From Spongospora subterranea f. sp. subterranea (lineage: Eukaryota > Endomyxa: Phytomyxea > Phytomyxea > Plasmodiophorida): DNA of 64,000 bases. Positions within the stretch are counted from its first letter, which is position 1. The number at the start of each line of letters is the position of its first letter. The notes under the pieces were generated by a model that saw nothing but the letters and a program-made list of their open reading frames with translations, was not told where the DNA came from and did no database searches. Of the stretch, positions 54,878 through 64,000 are shown piece after piece. The position numbers were made by a program, and so were the translations under genes. The stretch covers positions 1 to 64,000 of the forward strand of contig JAUGWO010000085.1 of NCBI GenBank assembly GCA_049724395.1, given 5' to 3'.

Positions 54878-55085
54878 GATCACTTAAACCCAAATCGATT
54901 ATGGTTGACCGCTGCTAATCCCGAATCGGGGTTGTAGTAAAACCCCAATCAGGAATGAGACGTTGTTGGAGCGACTATAGGTCGTCACCACAAGACCGTA
55001 TCCTGAAAGTGCGTGACAGTCTCGTACACTGCATGCACCGCAGGGCAGTCGGTGTATATCACGGTCAGAGGACCCGTCATTCAAC

Positions 55086-55844
55086 AAGAAGACTATCCTG
55101 GGTCCCTGGATGGGGGAGGCCTACCCACCGGACGGTAGTGACAGGTCGTCCACTACAAGAAGACTATCCTGGGTCCCTGGATGGGGGAGGCCTACCCAGA
55201 CGGTAGTGACAGGTCGTCCACTACAAGAAGACTATCCTGGGTCCCTGGATGGGGGAGGCCTACCCACCGGACGGTAGTGACAGGTCGTCCACTACAAGAA
55301 GACTATCCTGGGTCCCTGGATGGGGGAGGCCTACCCACCGGACGGTAGTGACAGGTCGTCCACTACAAGAAGACTATCCTGGGTCCCTGGATGGGGGAGG
55401 CCTACCCACCGGACGGTAGTGACAGGTCGTCCACTACAAGAAGACTATCCTGGGTCCCTGGATGGGGGAGGCCTACCCACCGGACGGTAGTGACAGGTCG
55501 TCCACTACAAGAAGACTATCCTGGGTCCCTGGATGGGGGAGGCCTACCCACCGGACGGTAGTGACAGGTCGTCCACTACAAGAAGACTATCCTGGGTCCC
55601 TGGATGGGGGAGGCCTACCCACCGGACGGTAGTGACAGGTCGTCCACTACAAGAAGACTATCCTGGGTCCCTGGATGGGGGAGGCCTACCCACCGGACGG
55701 TAGTGACAGGTCGTCCACTACAAGAAGACTATCCTGGGTCCCTGGATGGGGGAGGCCTACCCACCGGACGGTAGTGACAGGTCGTCCACTACAAGAAGAC
55801 TATCCTGGGTCCCTGGATGGGGGAGGCCTACCCACCGGACGGTA
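55086..55844 (+). repeat. 71-base minisatellite, eleven copies
   Basis: Units begin AAGAAGACTATCCTGGGTCC at 55086, 55157, 55225, 55296, 55367, 55438, 55509, 55580, 55651, 55722 and 55793. All are 71 bases and nearly identical, except the second (68 bases, lacking three bases) and the last, which is cut short. The near-identity points to recent amplification or ongoing homogenisation. The unit reads through in some frames but has no coding sense. Confidence 0.97.
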
Positions 55845-55854
55845 CACCGTTCAT

Positions 55855-56025
55855 CGTAATTAGTGTGTATTACAGTGATTGCGTTTGTGTGATTTTGGGT
55901 AACTCCACAGTTAATAGTGTGTAACACACTAATTGGGAATACACACTAATTATAGGGTGGTACGAATAGTGTGTAACACACTATTCGGGAATGTTCATAT
56001 TTAGTGTGTACTCCAGTCGCAGTGT
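55855..56025. repeat. Cluster of TAGTGTGT inverted motifs
   Basis: The block AGTGTGTA or its complement TACACACT/AACACACTA occurs about eight times in 170 bases. Two near-palindromes TAGTGTGTAACACACTA lie at about 55914 and 55969. Such clustered inverted motifs could be subterminal transposase sites of the neighbouring DDE_1 element, or simply hairpin-forming DNA. Confidence 0.65.
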
Positions 56026-56259
56026 TGACAGGCAATACTATAGATATCCTATATGATGTCAAGGCATGGTCGAACGACCTTCATGCCATCATCGTCAAAC
56101 AAAACAACCGCTTCGGTGGCGAGGGATTTCCACCGCACACAATTTACCTCGAACATATTTCTGTTTAATTGAATAGCGACGTGCAGAGAGGTACTACGGC
56201 TGAATGGCAGCGGGTGCGACGCCGGGCAATGCAACCGCCTCGCCATCAAAGTGGTTTTT

Positions 56260-57200
56260 GTGTTTGACGATTATATCCTGAAGCTCAGGCGTAGCTGCTT
56301 AACGTGCCAGAAGCCAGTTACGTCTAGAGATAGGCCGCATCGGATCATTGCTTTCCGAGCGTACGTCAATCCGTTGCTGTCGCGCATGGAGTTCACAGCG
56401 CGGACGCAGTCGGCGGCCAGCTGGAGAAAATACGCTTTGCCTGGATTCCGGAGCTTTCCCGACCAGTTCCCGCCAGCTCTGACGGTGTTCGACCACTCGT
56501 CGCCTTGGATGAGTTCGAATTTTTTCAAATCCCATCGACGGGTCCATTCGTCTTTGATTTTAGAAATTACAAACGAATCGGCGGGCTGAACCAAATCAGT
56601 CGCGCATGGCGGAAAATAGTGGACGGCCGTGTTGGTTTCAGCCAGAGCACCGTCAAGCTCTTGAGAGGCATTGTGCCCGCCGCAGTTATCAACCCATAAA
56701 TGTATTTCCTCTCGGCGGGGATCGAGCGGGTAGGCGCGACGCTCTTTCATATACAACGGGAACACCTGTACCAATGTCATCTGCGGTTCACACTCCCGGC
56801 CAAAAAAATAGATCTTACGAGCTTATCATTCCAGGCTTTAGGACCGGTACGATATGAGGCACCTGGTATGGAATCAGGGAAACCATTTATCGGGTACTTC
56901 CTGTTCTTATTCATGAATATCATCATCGGTGCCACGATACGGGCTTGGGGACCACCCGTGATAGTCACCATCATCGTCATTGATTCTCCACCCGAAACAA
57001 CATCGGCGTATTTCACTTGGATGTCTCCCCTCATTCCCAGTGTCTTCCCGTTGTCTGATTGCAACAATATAAATATGCCAGACCCGATAAACCGAACCAG
57101 TGAGTTCACCGACCGCAATTCACGATGAAATGTGTCTCATCCATGTTTCGCATTTTATTCTCATCGTATAATCCGCTCTGGAATCCGCGATGAAGCTTCC
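56260..57200 (-). pseudogene. DDE_1 (pogo/Jerky-like) transposase relic
   Basis: Minus-strand blocks in order are GKLHRGFQSGLYDEN then MRNMDETHFIVN (first catalytic Asp, about 57140), NGKTLGMRGDIQVKYADVVS and SMTMMVTITGG (about 56960-57040), IHLWVDNCGGHNAS (second Asp, about 56690), then YFPPCATDLVQPADSFVISK and IKDEWTRRWD (third Asp region). This order is typical of DDE_1 transposases common in oomycetes and zoosporic fungi. At least two frame changes break it (near 57110 and 56780). No terminal repeats were confirmed, but the inverted-motif cluster at 55.9 kb lies just past its 3' end. Confidence 0.82.
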
Positions 57201-57223
57201 CCAAGTGATAAAGCAACCGATCG

Positions 57224-57520
57224 ATGGATGTGATCAAGCTTCTGTGGACTGACCAACAGCTTCCCCGTCTGGCAACGATTAACGATGTCGTTGCGCTCCT
57301 GGTGCCAATCGCTCAGTGTAATCCTCACCCTTACTGTTATAGTCTACCAGATTGTATTCCATCGTTCGACACTATGGAACTTCAGAAACCTCTTCCATCC
57401 AACATGTACACTGTCAATCGCATTGATCGGCGTTCCCGTGTTCTAAACTCACATCTCAAAGTATTCTGCTTGATCTACCTTGTCAGTTTTGGTCCTGTTC
57501 TTCAGCCTCTTTCTGTGTAA
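57224..57520 (+). CDS. Hypothetical ORF, 98 codons
   Basis: An ATG-initiated frame (MDVIKLLWTDQQLPRLATIN...) with no recognised motif. A possible donor (AAA-GTATTC, about 57459) and acceptor (TGTTAG, about 57534) could link it to downstream frames around 57540-57830. It starts only 24 bases past the DDE_1 relic. It could be a small host gene or chance. Confidence 0.3.
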   Translation: MDVIKLLWTDQQLPRLATINDVVALLVPIAQCNPHPYCYSLPDCIPSFDTMELQKPLPSNMYTVNRIDRRSRVLNSHLKVFCLIYLVSFGPVLQPLSV

Positions 57521-58305
57521 TGATTCCTGTTAGGTTGTGTCACTGATCATGAGCATGGTTGGTGTGTATTTTTGAGAATCTGTCATGGATTCAATAATCC
57601 ATCATATCGACATATCGGGGTTCCATCTCACTCATACAAGGCATCGTGGGAGCGAATTTTGCGTTAGAAGGTCGCCTCACATATTGTCGATTTATCTGAT
57701 CGCTGTCAAGGTTTCTATGGTGCCGATAATTTTGATCGAATAACGTTCGCCGAATCATATTTGACTCATGCGTTTCGATATTATTTAGTGTTGCGTTCAC
57801 CGTATACGTATGTTTCCCTAAACACGACATAATGTGCTCGTTGATATCCATTGTAGGTTGCGAGCACAATGGATCGCTATTGCTCTGGAGCTCCTGCACC
57901 TGAAATCGACAGTTGCATTGAACTCGATATTATGTCCTAGCGGTCAGTTGGATTCTACTTCCAGCTGATAATTTTCTGTTTTACTGTTGTAATAATCTGC
58001 AGTATTTGGTTTCCAAGTAGTATAAACATCTGTTGTCGCCATTGCTGCGACCATTTTTTGTAAGATCTACGCAACGGTTTTCATGTTTATCATGACGCTG
58101 GATGAATAGATCGTGAAATAGTTGTCGCTGGCTTTTCGGATCAAGGTATTGTCTTTATTATTCTGAGCCACAAACCCCCTAGTATGATTACTATATACAG
58201 ATCATGTGGTATTGTTCCAGGACGTTGTCGATGGAAATACCAGTTATTCATAATCAGTTGTTAACAGGAACGAGATCCGCTTCTTGGGAAACCCCTCTTA
58301 TAAAT
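57521..58305. other. Mostly non-coding
   Basis: It may hold further exons of the hypothetical frame at 57224. Otherwise no gene, RNA or repeat was recognised. It ends at the stop of the minus-strand REV7 gene. Confidence 0.35.
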
Positions 58306-58866
58306 TCAATCAGGACGAATTTCGCGGCTGACAATGGACATCTTGAATGAGGAAGTGCTCATATTACCGATCGGCGAAACAAGCCAAAGCTTATCGATGT
58401 CGTGTTCAGGAGCTATAATCCAGTGTTGAGTTCCCTTGACAATCTTCTCAGCAACGTCTGCCGTAGTTGCCTTTGCGTATAACCGGTATGTCATTTCAGC
58501 TGATGGCGGTGGATTGGCCATTATGGCACGAAGCAGCAGCAGTTTGCGGAAGAGCGTTTGAACTTGCTCAACAGGAAAATTCGAAGAAGTCAACGTTCCG
58601 TTGAACTTGATGATATGGGTTTCAGATAATGTGCCATTTGAAAAAATGGCGATGTATATATGTGATAGACGCCCTCGAAATATTTGAGCAGATAAAGATG
58701 ATACCCAGTCCTGAATGTAATTTCGAGCGTCCGCAAAACGCGGGTTCAAACTATGAACTGGAATACCGACATGGTTCTTGTTTATGAAACACTGTCTAGG
58801 GTAAACATAGCGCTGATAGAGGATCTCTTCTATAGCTAGGACGATTGATGATATAAATCCATCCAT
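58306..58866 (-). CDS. REV7/MAD2L2 (HORMA-domain) protein
   Basis: A single exon of 186 codons, about the usual family length. The HORMA fold is visible as ISSIVLAIEEILYQRYVYPR and FINKNHVGIPVHSLNP, a central SHIYIAIFSNGTLSETHIIK, the VEQVQTLFRKLLLLRAIM helix and the C-terminal safety-belt part QHWIIAPEHDIDKLWLVSPI followed by SFKMSIVSREIRPD. REV7 binds REV3 in translesion DNA polymerase zeta and acts in shieldin and cell-cycle control in animals. The YPRxxF and WxxAxE features favour REV7 over MAD2 proper. Its upstream neighbour on the same strand is the Zn2Cys6 gene, with no evident functional link. Confidence 0.88.
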   Translation of the reverse strand: MDGFISSIVLAIEEILYQRYVYPRQCFINKNHVGIPVHSLNPRFADARNYIQDWVSSLSAQIFRGRLSHIYIAIFSNGTLSETHIIKFNGTLTSSNFPVEQVQTLFRKLLLLRAIMANPPPSAEMTYRLYAKATTADVAEKIVKGTQHWIIAPEHDIDKLWLVSPIGNMSTSSFKMSIVSREIRPD

Positions 58867-59053
58867 ATTGGTTGGGCATTATATCAGAATAAGAATTATC
58901 CGCCGACCGAGCCCGCCCACCCATTCCCAAACCCTCTTCGGACAAACAGTTGCGCGAAATCAATCAGTCGATAGAAACCCAAAAGTTAAATCAATTGTGT
59001 ATTTGGCAACTGATGGAGGATACAAATTAATACAATACTCTACGTTGGCCGGT

Positions 59054-60269
59054 TTAGCTTCTGAATATTAGTTGATTTGGGACGGGAGATTGTACATCGG
59101 TCAAAGTCATTGTGAGTAGCTGAATATTGTCGTTGATGCAAGTGTTCCAGACGCTAGTGGCGTTGATTATGTATCCATCACGTCTGACCAAGTTAATTCT
59201 GAATGTAGATGTCGTCTGCGCTAAAATTATCGAGTCAAGAAACACGCACGTTAGCTCCGCCCATGATGAATGTTGGAAGAGACTAAGATGATTCGTCAAT
59301 CGTGATACAATTGTGGATAATGAGATGTCGTACCTCCAAAAAGGATTGCTTCCCATAGAATCTAGTTGCCATACATTAGAAAAGTAATGCAATAATTGGT
59401 TTAGCTGTTCGCAGGAATAATCGAGAACAGCCACGGCGGGGGGATTTAGCAAAAGTGAATACTGATATGTGCAACCGGATCTATCCATCAAGAACTGAAA
59501 AGTAGGTTCAGTTTGGTTCGTGAACGCAATGGGGGTCTGCACACAATAGCTTATTTAGCAAAAACACAAATGTTGGACTTCAACATATATACCATGCACA
59601 CTCGTATAAATACTGGCACAACGTTGAACAATCGGTCTGCATGCAGGAAAGCGATTCGATCTACTTCTGTTTTCTTTACACTGAAATTATCGAACAGCCA
59701 GGTCATGAGGTCTAATATGTCTCTTGGGGTCAGGCTACAGGATAGAATTTGCCATAGATATGCACTATAGGCGTTCGTCAGACGAGCGGTTCTACTGGGT
59801 TATCAGGAGCTTACCTTCGATGTGAAGAAACGAACTGCATAAGTTGATCATTGGTATACCTTCTGAAACAGGTTAGAACCAACAACTTGAAACTGTTGGG
59901 TTCCATCAATGGGGGCTCGAAGCTGGAGACTATAGGAAGCGATGTCTGGAAACCTAAGTCCGGCGGGGGTCTTGCGTCTGGTTGGCAGCTCGCGTCTAGT
60001 CCAAGACGAATACATCTGGGACATGGTCGTTCATCGGACTTGCACGCTACCTTCGCTTTGTGGCAAGATGAACAGGCACGAACATCCTTCAATCGCCGTG
60101 CCCAATCTCGGGGTGCTTTCTGACAAATTTGACGGTCTTCACATTGGTCGATTGTGCCTCGCAACTCACAGCGAGAACACGGCCGGTTCCGGTCGCACCT
60201 TAATTTAGCGGCAGAGCACAGAGAGCAGGCAATTTTGACTCTTTCAGGTCTTCTGGTATTGTCTGCCAT
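59054..60269 (-). CDS. Transcription factor with two Zn2Cys6 clusters
   Basis: The N-terminus holds two fungal-type binuclear zinc clusters in tandem: CSLCSAAKLRC...CSRC...C (C-x2-C-x6-C-x5-C-x2-C-x8-C, about residues 15-43) and CSSCHKAKVAC...CPRC...C (C-x2-C-x6-C-x6-C-x2-C-x8-C, about 66-95). An exon of about 150 residues ends FVSSHR. A GTAAGC donor and CTATAG acceptor lead to AYLWQILSCSLTPRDILDLM, and a second intron joins TPIAFTNQTEPTFQFLMD and the C-terminal half. The second half has no zinc motif; a PAS-like fold is possible but unproven. It should bind DNA in the nucleus. Most fungal members have a single cluster, so the pair is unusual. Confidence 0.85.
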
Positions 60270-61723
60270 GGCGTTTATCCTAATTTGAACTATTTCAGTC
60301 CGACTACTGGTGCTACTCTCTCCGGACCTATTTTTAGATCTGACGGCTCAATGAACTGCGGGGTGTTAACCCGCGGTAACATACACAGTGGATCTCATAG
60401 CCCCTGGACCGCGGAAATTAGACCCTTATTCGTCACGAGCTGTCGTTTTCAAGTTTTGGCGGTCGAACTCAGATTGGTCTGCGAACATGTTGTCCTGGTT
60501 GATTTGGCGAACACTGGCGCGAGATCTCTGAGTATTATCATGTGGCCGGGTGTCTGACTATCATTCCGTACTGAAATGATGCAACATTGAGTGTGAGGCA
60601 GCACATCCAGGACAATCAGTATGATCACTAAAAAAAGAGGCACGACTAAATTCGAACAGTGCACTCGACGAATATGCTGCTGGCTATTCAAAGGCAATTC
60701 ACATAAAACAAGAAACTGTCTAGAGAATCAATCATAAGTTTGGGACGCTACAATTCGATTGACTTTCCGACAACATGTTTCTCTTAAAGACACAGTTAAC
60801 TCTAGTTCACATTGTGGGCACTTTGCGGCAGGGGTCATACAAACAACTGCATAAGGCACAATAGGTGGCAAAAGTCAGGGACATCCGCATATACAATAGA
60901 ATCTGCAGTAAACGATCCGATGAAGTTGCTCAGATAATGGTGCGTTTACCATTCTCAATCCCTGCTGTATCGGCGATTAAGTCATTGACAGCGGAAAAGA
61001 TTTTGTTCCAACTGATTTGGCATGAGAAATTCGCAACCTTCTGGTCTGCATTTTTTTCCATAGGTTGATGTTTTTGCATGCTAGTTGATCGCATAATAGC
61101 AATCAGATATATATTGGCCGCTATGCAACTTCATTGGCTTGGCCTTCAGCTACAATTTCGATCAACGGAAGCTCAATAACCTGCGATATTCTAATTATTC
61201 ATTCAGGACACCAACCTTTGATGGCAGTGGAAGTCGTTAGGCTTGGCAAACACACATTTGGATGTAGGGTCAACAGGTTCTATCCATTGCTTATTTCTAC
61301 AGTTTTTACATGACCTTCAGGTCCACTTCGAGCAACTTTTGCTGCGACAATGAGCTACATTGTGGAATACTAGATCTTTAACAACATGCACCCCCAATTA
61401 CACCAGTTAGGATTAATACCGATTTGATGAGCGGCATGATAATAGTACGGCTGCCTGATTTTCATGGTGGTATATAGTGCTAATTCACATAATATCTGAA
61501 GCCTGCCTCAGCGGTGATCGCATACTTTGACTGCGGCTCAAAACAGGGAGAAACATATTTTCGTCAAAGCTGACATAAAAACGGCGTTCCTTAACATAAA
61601 ATATTCAAGTTTTTGTCACAAAACTGAAACAAACCTATGGAAGAATATTGGCACTGCATCACGGTAATGTAGTGGCCCTCTGTTCTGAACTCAAGTCATT
61701 TACAGAATATATTAGTACAGTGA
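60270..61723. other. Non-coding stretch of about 1.45 kb
   Basis: It contains the putative promoter of the Zn2Cys6 gene on the left and the 3' flank of RRP42 on the right. Open frames at 60285 and 60865 lack motifs. No tRNA or other RNA gene was recognised. Confidence 0.45.
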
Positions 61724-62782
61724 TTAATTATGTGTTCCAGTTTTCAGCAGCATGTCGTCGACTTTTCTTATTAAAGCGGTGCCGATCTTCTTCGCATACT
61801 GTATGAATCGTTAAACAACGCAACAAAACGAGTAAAGGCCAACAAACTTACGGAGATGGAATCAAGGATACCGGCAGGAGATAAACTGCCCGAACCTGAA
61901 ATCACAATGAGATGAAGGGAAAAATGACCAGTTGATGGAAAACTACCGAGTTTCACAACGCCACATATATCTCCATTGATATTTACAGCGACACCAATTT
62001 GAGCGGTCATGCACAACTCTTCTTGAACAGTGACGTCGGCCACAAATCGTTTTCCGATCTAGGTCAAAGTGTAAACAATACTACTAATCCATACAAAGAT
62101 GAATTTTCACACCTTGGTTAACGAGATACAAACCGGAGTCAGATCGGCAAGAAGTTGAGTTGAATCAACAGGGTCTGGCATTACTTCAAAGTCTTGTTCT
62201 TGAGGAGAGCTGGAATTGCCGGTTAAACGTAAACAAGGTACCTGAGAAATGGTGAAAACATTAAATTAAACTATGGGAAATATGCGAAGAACCATCATGT
62301 ACCTGAGCAGTTTTAACAGCTGCTCTTACACCAATAGATATAGCATCAAGAGCGCTCCCATCAGTGCTAACTATCTCTGCGTCAATGTATATTGCCCACA
62401 CTAACCGACCAGGAATAATGCAAAGCGATTCCAAATCGATCGAAGATTCGAAGATACGTTGAAGAGCGGACGTTAGCTCAGTGTTGGCGTCTTGGGAGCC
62501 TTGCCCTCTGAATTGATCGGATGCAGTAGAGGAGCACTCAACATTGCAGACAATGAAACCATCGCGAGGCGTCTGGGTATTGGGTTCAGCAACTTCAAGC
62601 TTAACACCGACGACAACATTAGTTTCTTCAAGAATAACTCGAGCGGAGCCGTGAGCAGCTGGAACAACCCCAATAGATAATTGCAAAGGCCTATACTCTA
62701 ATCTTCCCCGCCCGTCGCTACGAACGTTTTTATCTATCCCATCGATCAGGAAACTCCTTTCCGATCGCGACAACGAGAACAT
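61724..62782 (-). CDS. RRP42: Exosome complex subunit RRP42 (RNase PH fold)
   Basis: RRP42 is a ring subunit of the RNA exosome, which degrades and trims RNA in nucleus and cytoplasm; eukaryotic ring subunits are generally not catalytic themselves. Exon 1 (62782 to about 62310) reads LSRSERSFLIDGIDKNVRSD, GRGRLEYRPLQ, GSARVILEETNVVVGVKLEV and SALDAISIGVRAAVKTAQ. Later exons read VPCLRLTGN..., IGKRFVADVTVQEELCMTAQ, GSGSLSPAGILDSIS and YAKKIGTALIRKVDDML, ending TGTHN-stop at 61724. Four introns with GT-AG ends are inferred and all joins keep frame. VDGRG/SDGRG and SAxxAISIAV-like boxes are typical of the RRP42/EXOSC7 branch. Confidence 0.92.
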
Positions 62783-63018
62783 AATGCGAAGCGTGGCGAG
62801 GTACGCCTGTTTACGCTTGCCACTGCGTTTTCCTGTTGGCCATGGCCAGGCGGCGGACTACCCCCGGCCTCCGTCACGGAGTCAGACCCTGTATACACTT
62901 TCTGTACATTAATGGTGAGTGTGCGCAACCCTTGGCCATGTTATGTGCCCTTACGAAGAGAGAGAGAGACCCTTTTATCATATCAGATGACGTCTGTAGT
63001 TGAGAAACGCTCATTCCA
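62783..63018. promoter_or_regulatory. Divergent promoter interval RRP42/RGP1
   Basis: A 236-base gap separates two genes reading away from each other, so it should contain both promoters. A short GA tract (GAGAGAGAGAGA) lies near 62960. No TATA-like box stands out. Confidence 0.5.
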
Positions 63019-64000
63019 ATGAACGTCACATTAGTCGTCACACCATTCTTCGCCAGCCCCGGTGATGTAATCTCTGGCTCGGTGTCGCTCTCTTTGGCGT
63101 GCCCGGAGAACCAAATCGGTATCTCTCCGCTGCGAAGGTATTTGATTGCCAAAACCGGTGCTGTTCCCTCCATGCACATATCGCTGCGGTTAATCGGATC
63201 GGTTCGCCTCAAGCAATTTCTGGATATTGTATGTCATATCTGATTCTCCAACATCGTCTTATAGTTTGCTTTCTAAGGCTATCTTCGAGTCTGCTTCAAT
63301 CGAAGCAGTAACAGACTCGGTTGTCAACTGGGAACTTCTTCTTCCGAAAGAAAGCCTACCTCCCTCGTTCCATCGAGGAGTAATATTTCGCTGTATATAT
63401 TACCTTGAAGCAGAAATCTCTCATCCTCAAGGACCTGTTATTCGTCGATTCCGGGTCCCCATCTGTTTGCGTAATACCAGCTCAGCTTCCGCATTCACCA
63501 TTCCAGAGTGCCCTTACACCCCTGTTTGGATACGAACGGTACTGTATATGGTGCTCTTGAGAGTTGTCCATCTCGTTGTTCAACCTATGTTAGGTTTCGC
63601 CAACGGATGGCGATAATACCGTCAAGCGCCACGATGCAGTGTCGATTCCTGCCGGCCCATCTAGTTCAGACAGGATGATGGAGAAAAAACTGTCCCTACT
63701 GGAAAAAAAGCTACGTGCTGAGTTTGACGCTCTTGGATTGAAGCAGCCGGAAGATGATTGGCATTGGGTTCACTCACCATGCAACATTGATGATGAAGAT
63801 GTCAATGATGAGTGTGAAAGTCAGGACTATTTAGCTCCTCAAGCTGTTCGGTTCAACATAGACATTTGTGAAGATCATCTCGTCACTTTATTATTGTCTC
63901 AAGACAAATTCTGTCTTGGAGATGTCGTCCGTGGTTTGTTTCATTTCGAAGACGGCAAGAGGGCATGCATCAAAGTGGACATACGCTTGATATCAACCGA
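63019..64000 (+). CDS. RGP1: RGP1-like subunit of the RIC1-RGP1 Rab6 exchange factor (partial)
   Basis: The gene runs off the right edge. The start MNVTLVVTPFFASPGDVISG begins an arrestin-like beta sandwich. After a 49-base intron (GTATGT to TTCTAAG) comes AIFESASIEAVTDSVVNWEL, then LPPSFHRGVIFRCIYYLEAE and VIRRFRVPI, a box typical of RGP1 (LPPSxxGxxVKYxYxLxI). A second intron ends at CTATGTTAG before VSPTDGDNTV. The last visible exon reads LAPQAVRFNIDICEDHLVTL then CLGDVVRGLFHFEDGKRACI, the second RGP1 block. With RIC1 it would activate a Rab6/Ypt6 GTPase at the Golgi. The exon between the first two blocks and 63590 is less certain. Confidence 0.8.

Noticed and set aside
55086-55844. CRISPR-like regular repeat array
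   Set aside because: The repeats are head-to-tail with no unique spacers, and the setting is a eukaryotic chromosome, so this is a minisatellite.
60285-60557. 90-codon plus-strand frame next to the Zn2Cys6 gene
   Set aside because: No recognised domain or supporting context; it probably lies in the promoter or 5' UTR region of the divergent gene.

Overview
The window comes from a eukaryote, most likely a zoosporic (flagellated), chitin-making early-diverging fungus or a close relative such as a chytrid, blastocladialean or aphelid. The evidence is a chitin synthase, a chitinase with four hevein domains and a GH19 domain, a fungal-type Zn2Cys6 factor, an intraflagellar-transport gene (IFT57, which implies a cilium at some life stage), and host genes cut by many 45-65 base GT-AG introns. 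No ribosomal, tRNA or organellar genes were recognised, so the species cannot be named.

Layout. Bases 1-17,200 are almost entirely mobile DNA: a Ty1/Copia pol part, decayed Ty3/Gypsy and Copia pieces, and a four-level nest. In that nest a Mutator-like (MULE) element was split by a 6.9 kb Ty3/Gypsy element (213/214-base LTRs, GAGGA target duplication). The Gypsy element took two SINE insertions, and one SINE took a small PIF/Harbinger element (TAA duplication). A second, chromodomain-bearing Gypsy on the minus strand lies between 118-base inverted repeats. Beside it is a 220-base duplicate of the 3' end of the EF-hand gene found at 29.8 kb.

Bases 18,138-34,983 are mostly host genes: a multi-exon NT-C2/coiled-coil protein, a dead mariner element, a ubiquitin protease lacking its visible catalytic Cys box, a CHR-family chromate transporter, a DUF2039 zinc protein, a two-EF-hand protein, a TBC Rab-GAP, a tandem PH-domain protein and the GH19 chitinase. 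Bases 35,000-38,000 hold a Gypsy scrap, a GC-rich 200-base fold-back, and two intact convergent ORFs (an IS630/Tc1-like DDE transposase and an unknown partner) that share one TTAA as both stop codons.

Bases 39,080-50,951 hold the most striking gene: one exon encoding an NAA80-like actin N-acetyltransferase fused to an ACTMAP-like actin-maturation protease, two successive steps of actin N-terminal processing in one chain. HPRT, IFT57, a chitin synthase with an extra C-terminal membrane region, a one-TM unknown protein and a degenerate Harbinger element with a Myb/SANT partner follow. Bases 51,016-64,000 hold 2-oxoglutarate dehydrogenase E1, an eleven-copy 71-base minisatellite just upstream of its start, a DDE_1 transposon remnant, REV7/MAD2L2, a tandem Zn2Cys6 regulator, exosome RRP42 and, divergently, the start of RGP1.

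Most neighbours are unrelated in function, as is usual for a eukaryote. Divergent pairs that may share promoters are EF-hand/TBC, HPRT/IFT57 and RRP42/RGP1. Exon ends were placed by reading splice signals and keeping frame, without transcripts.
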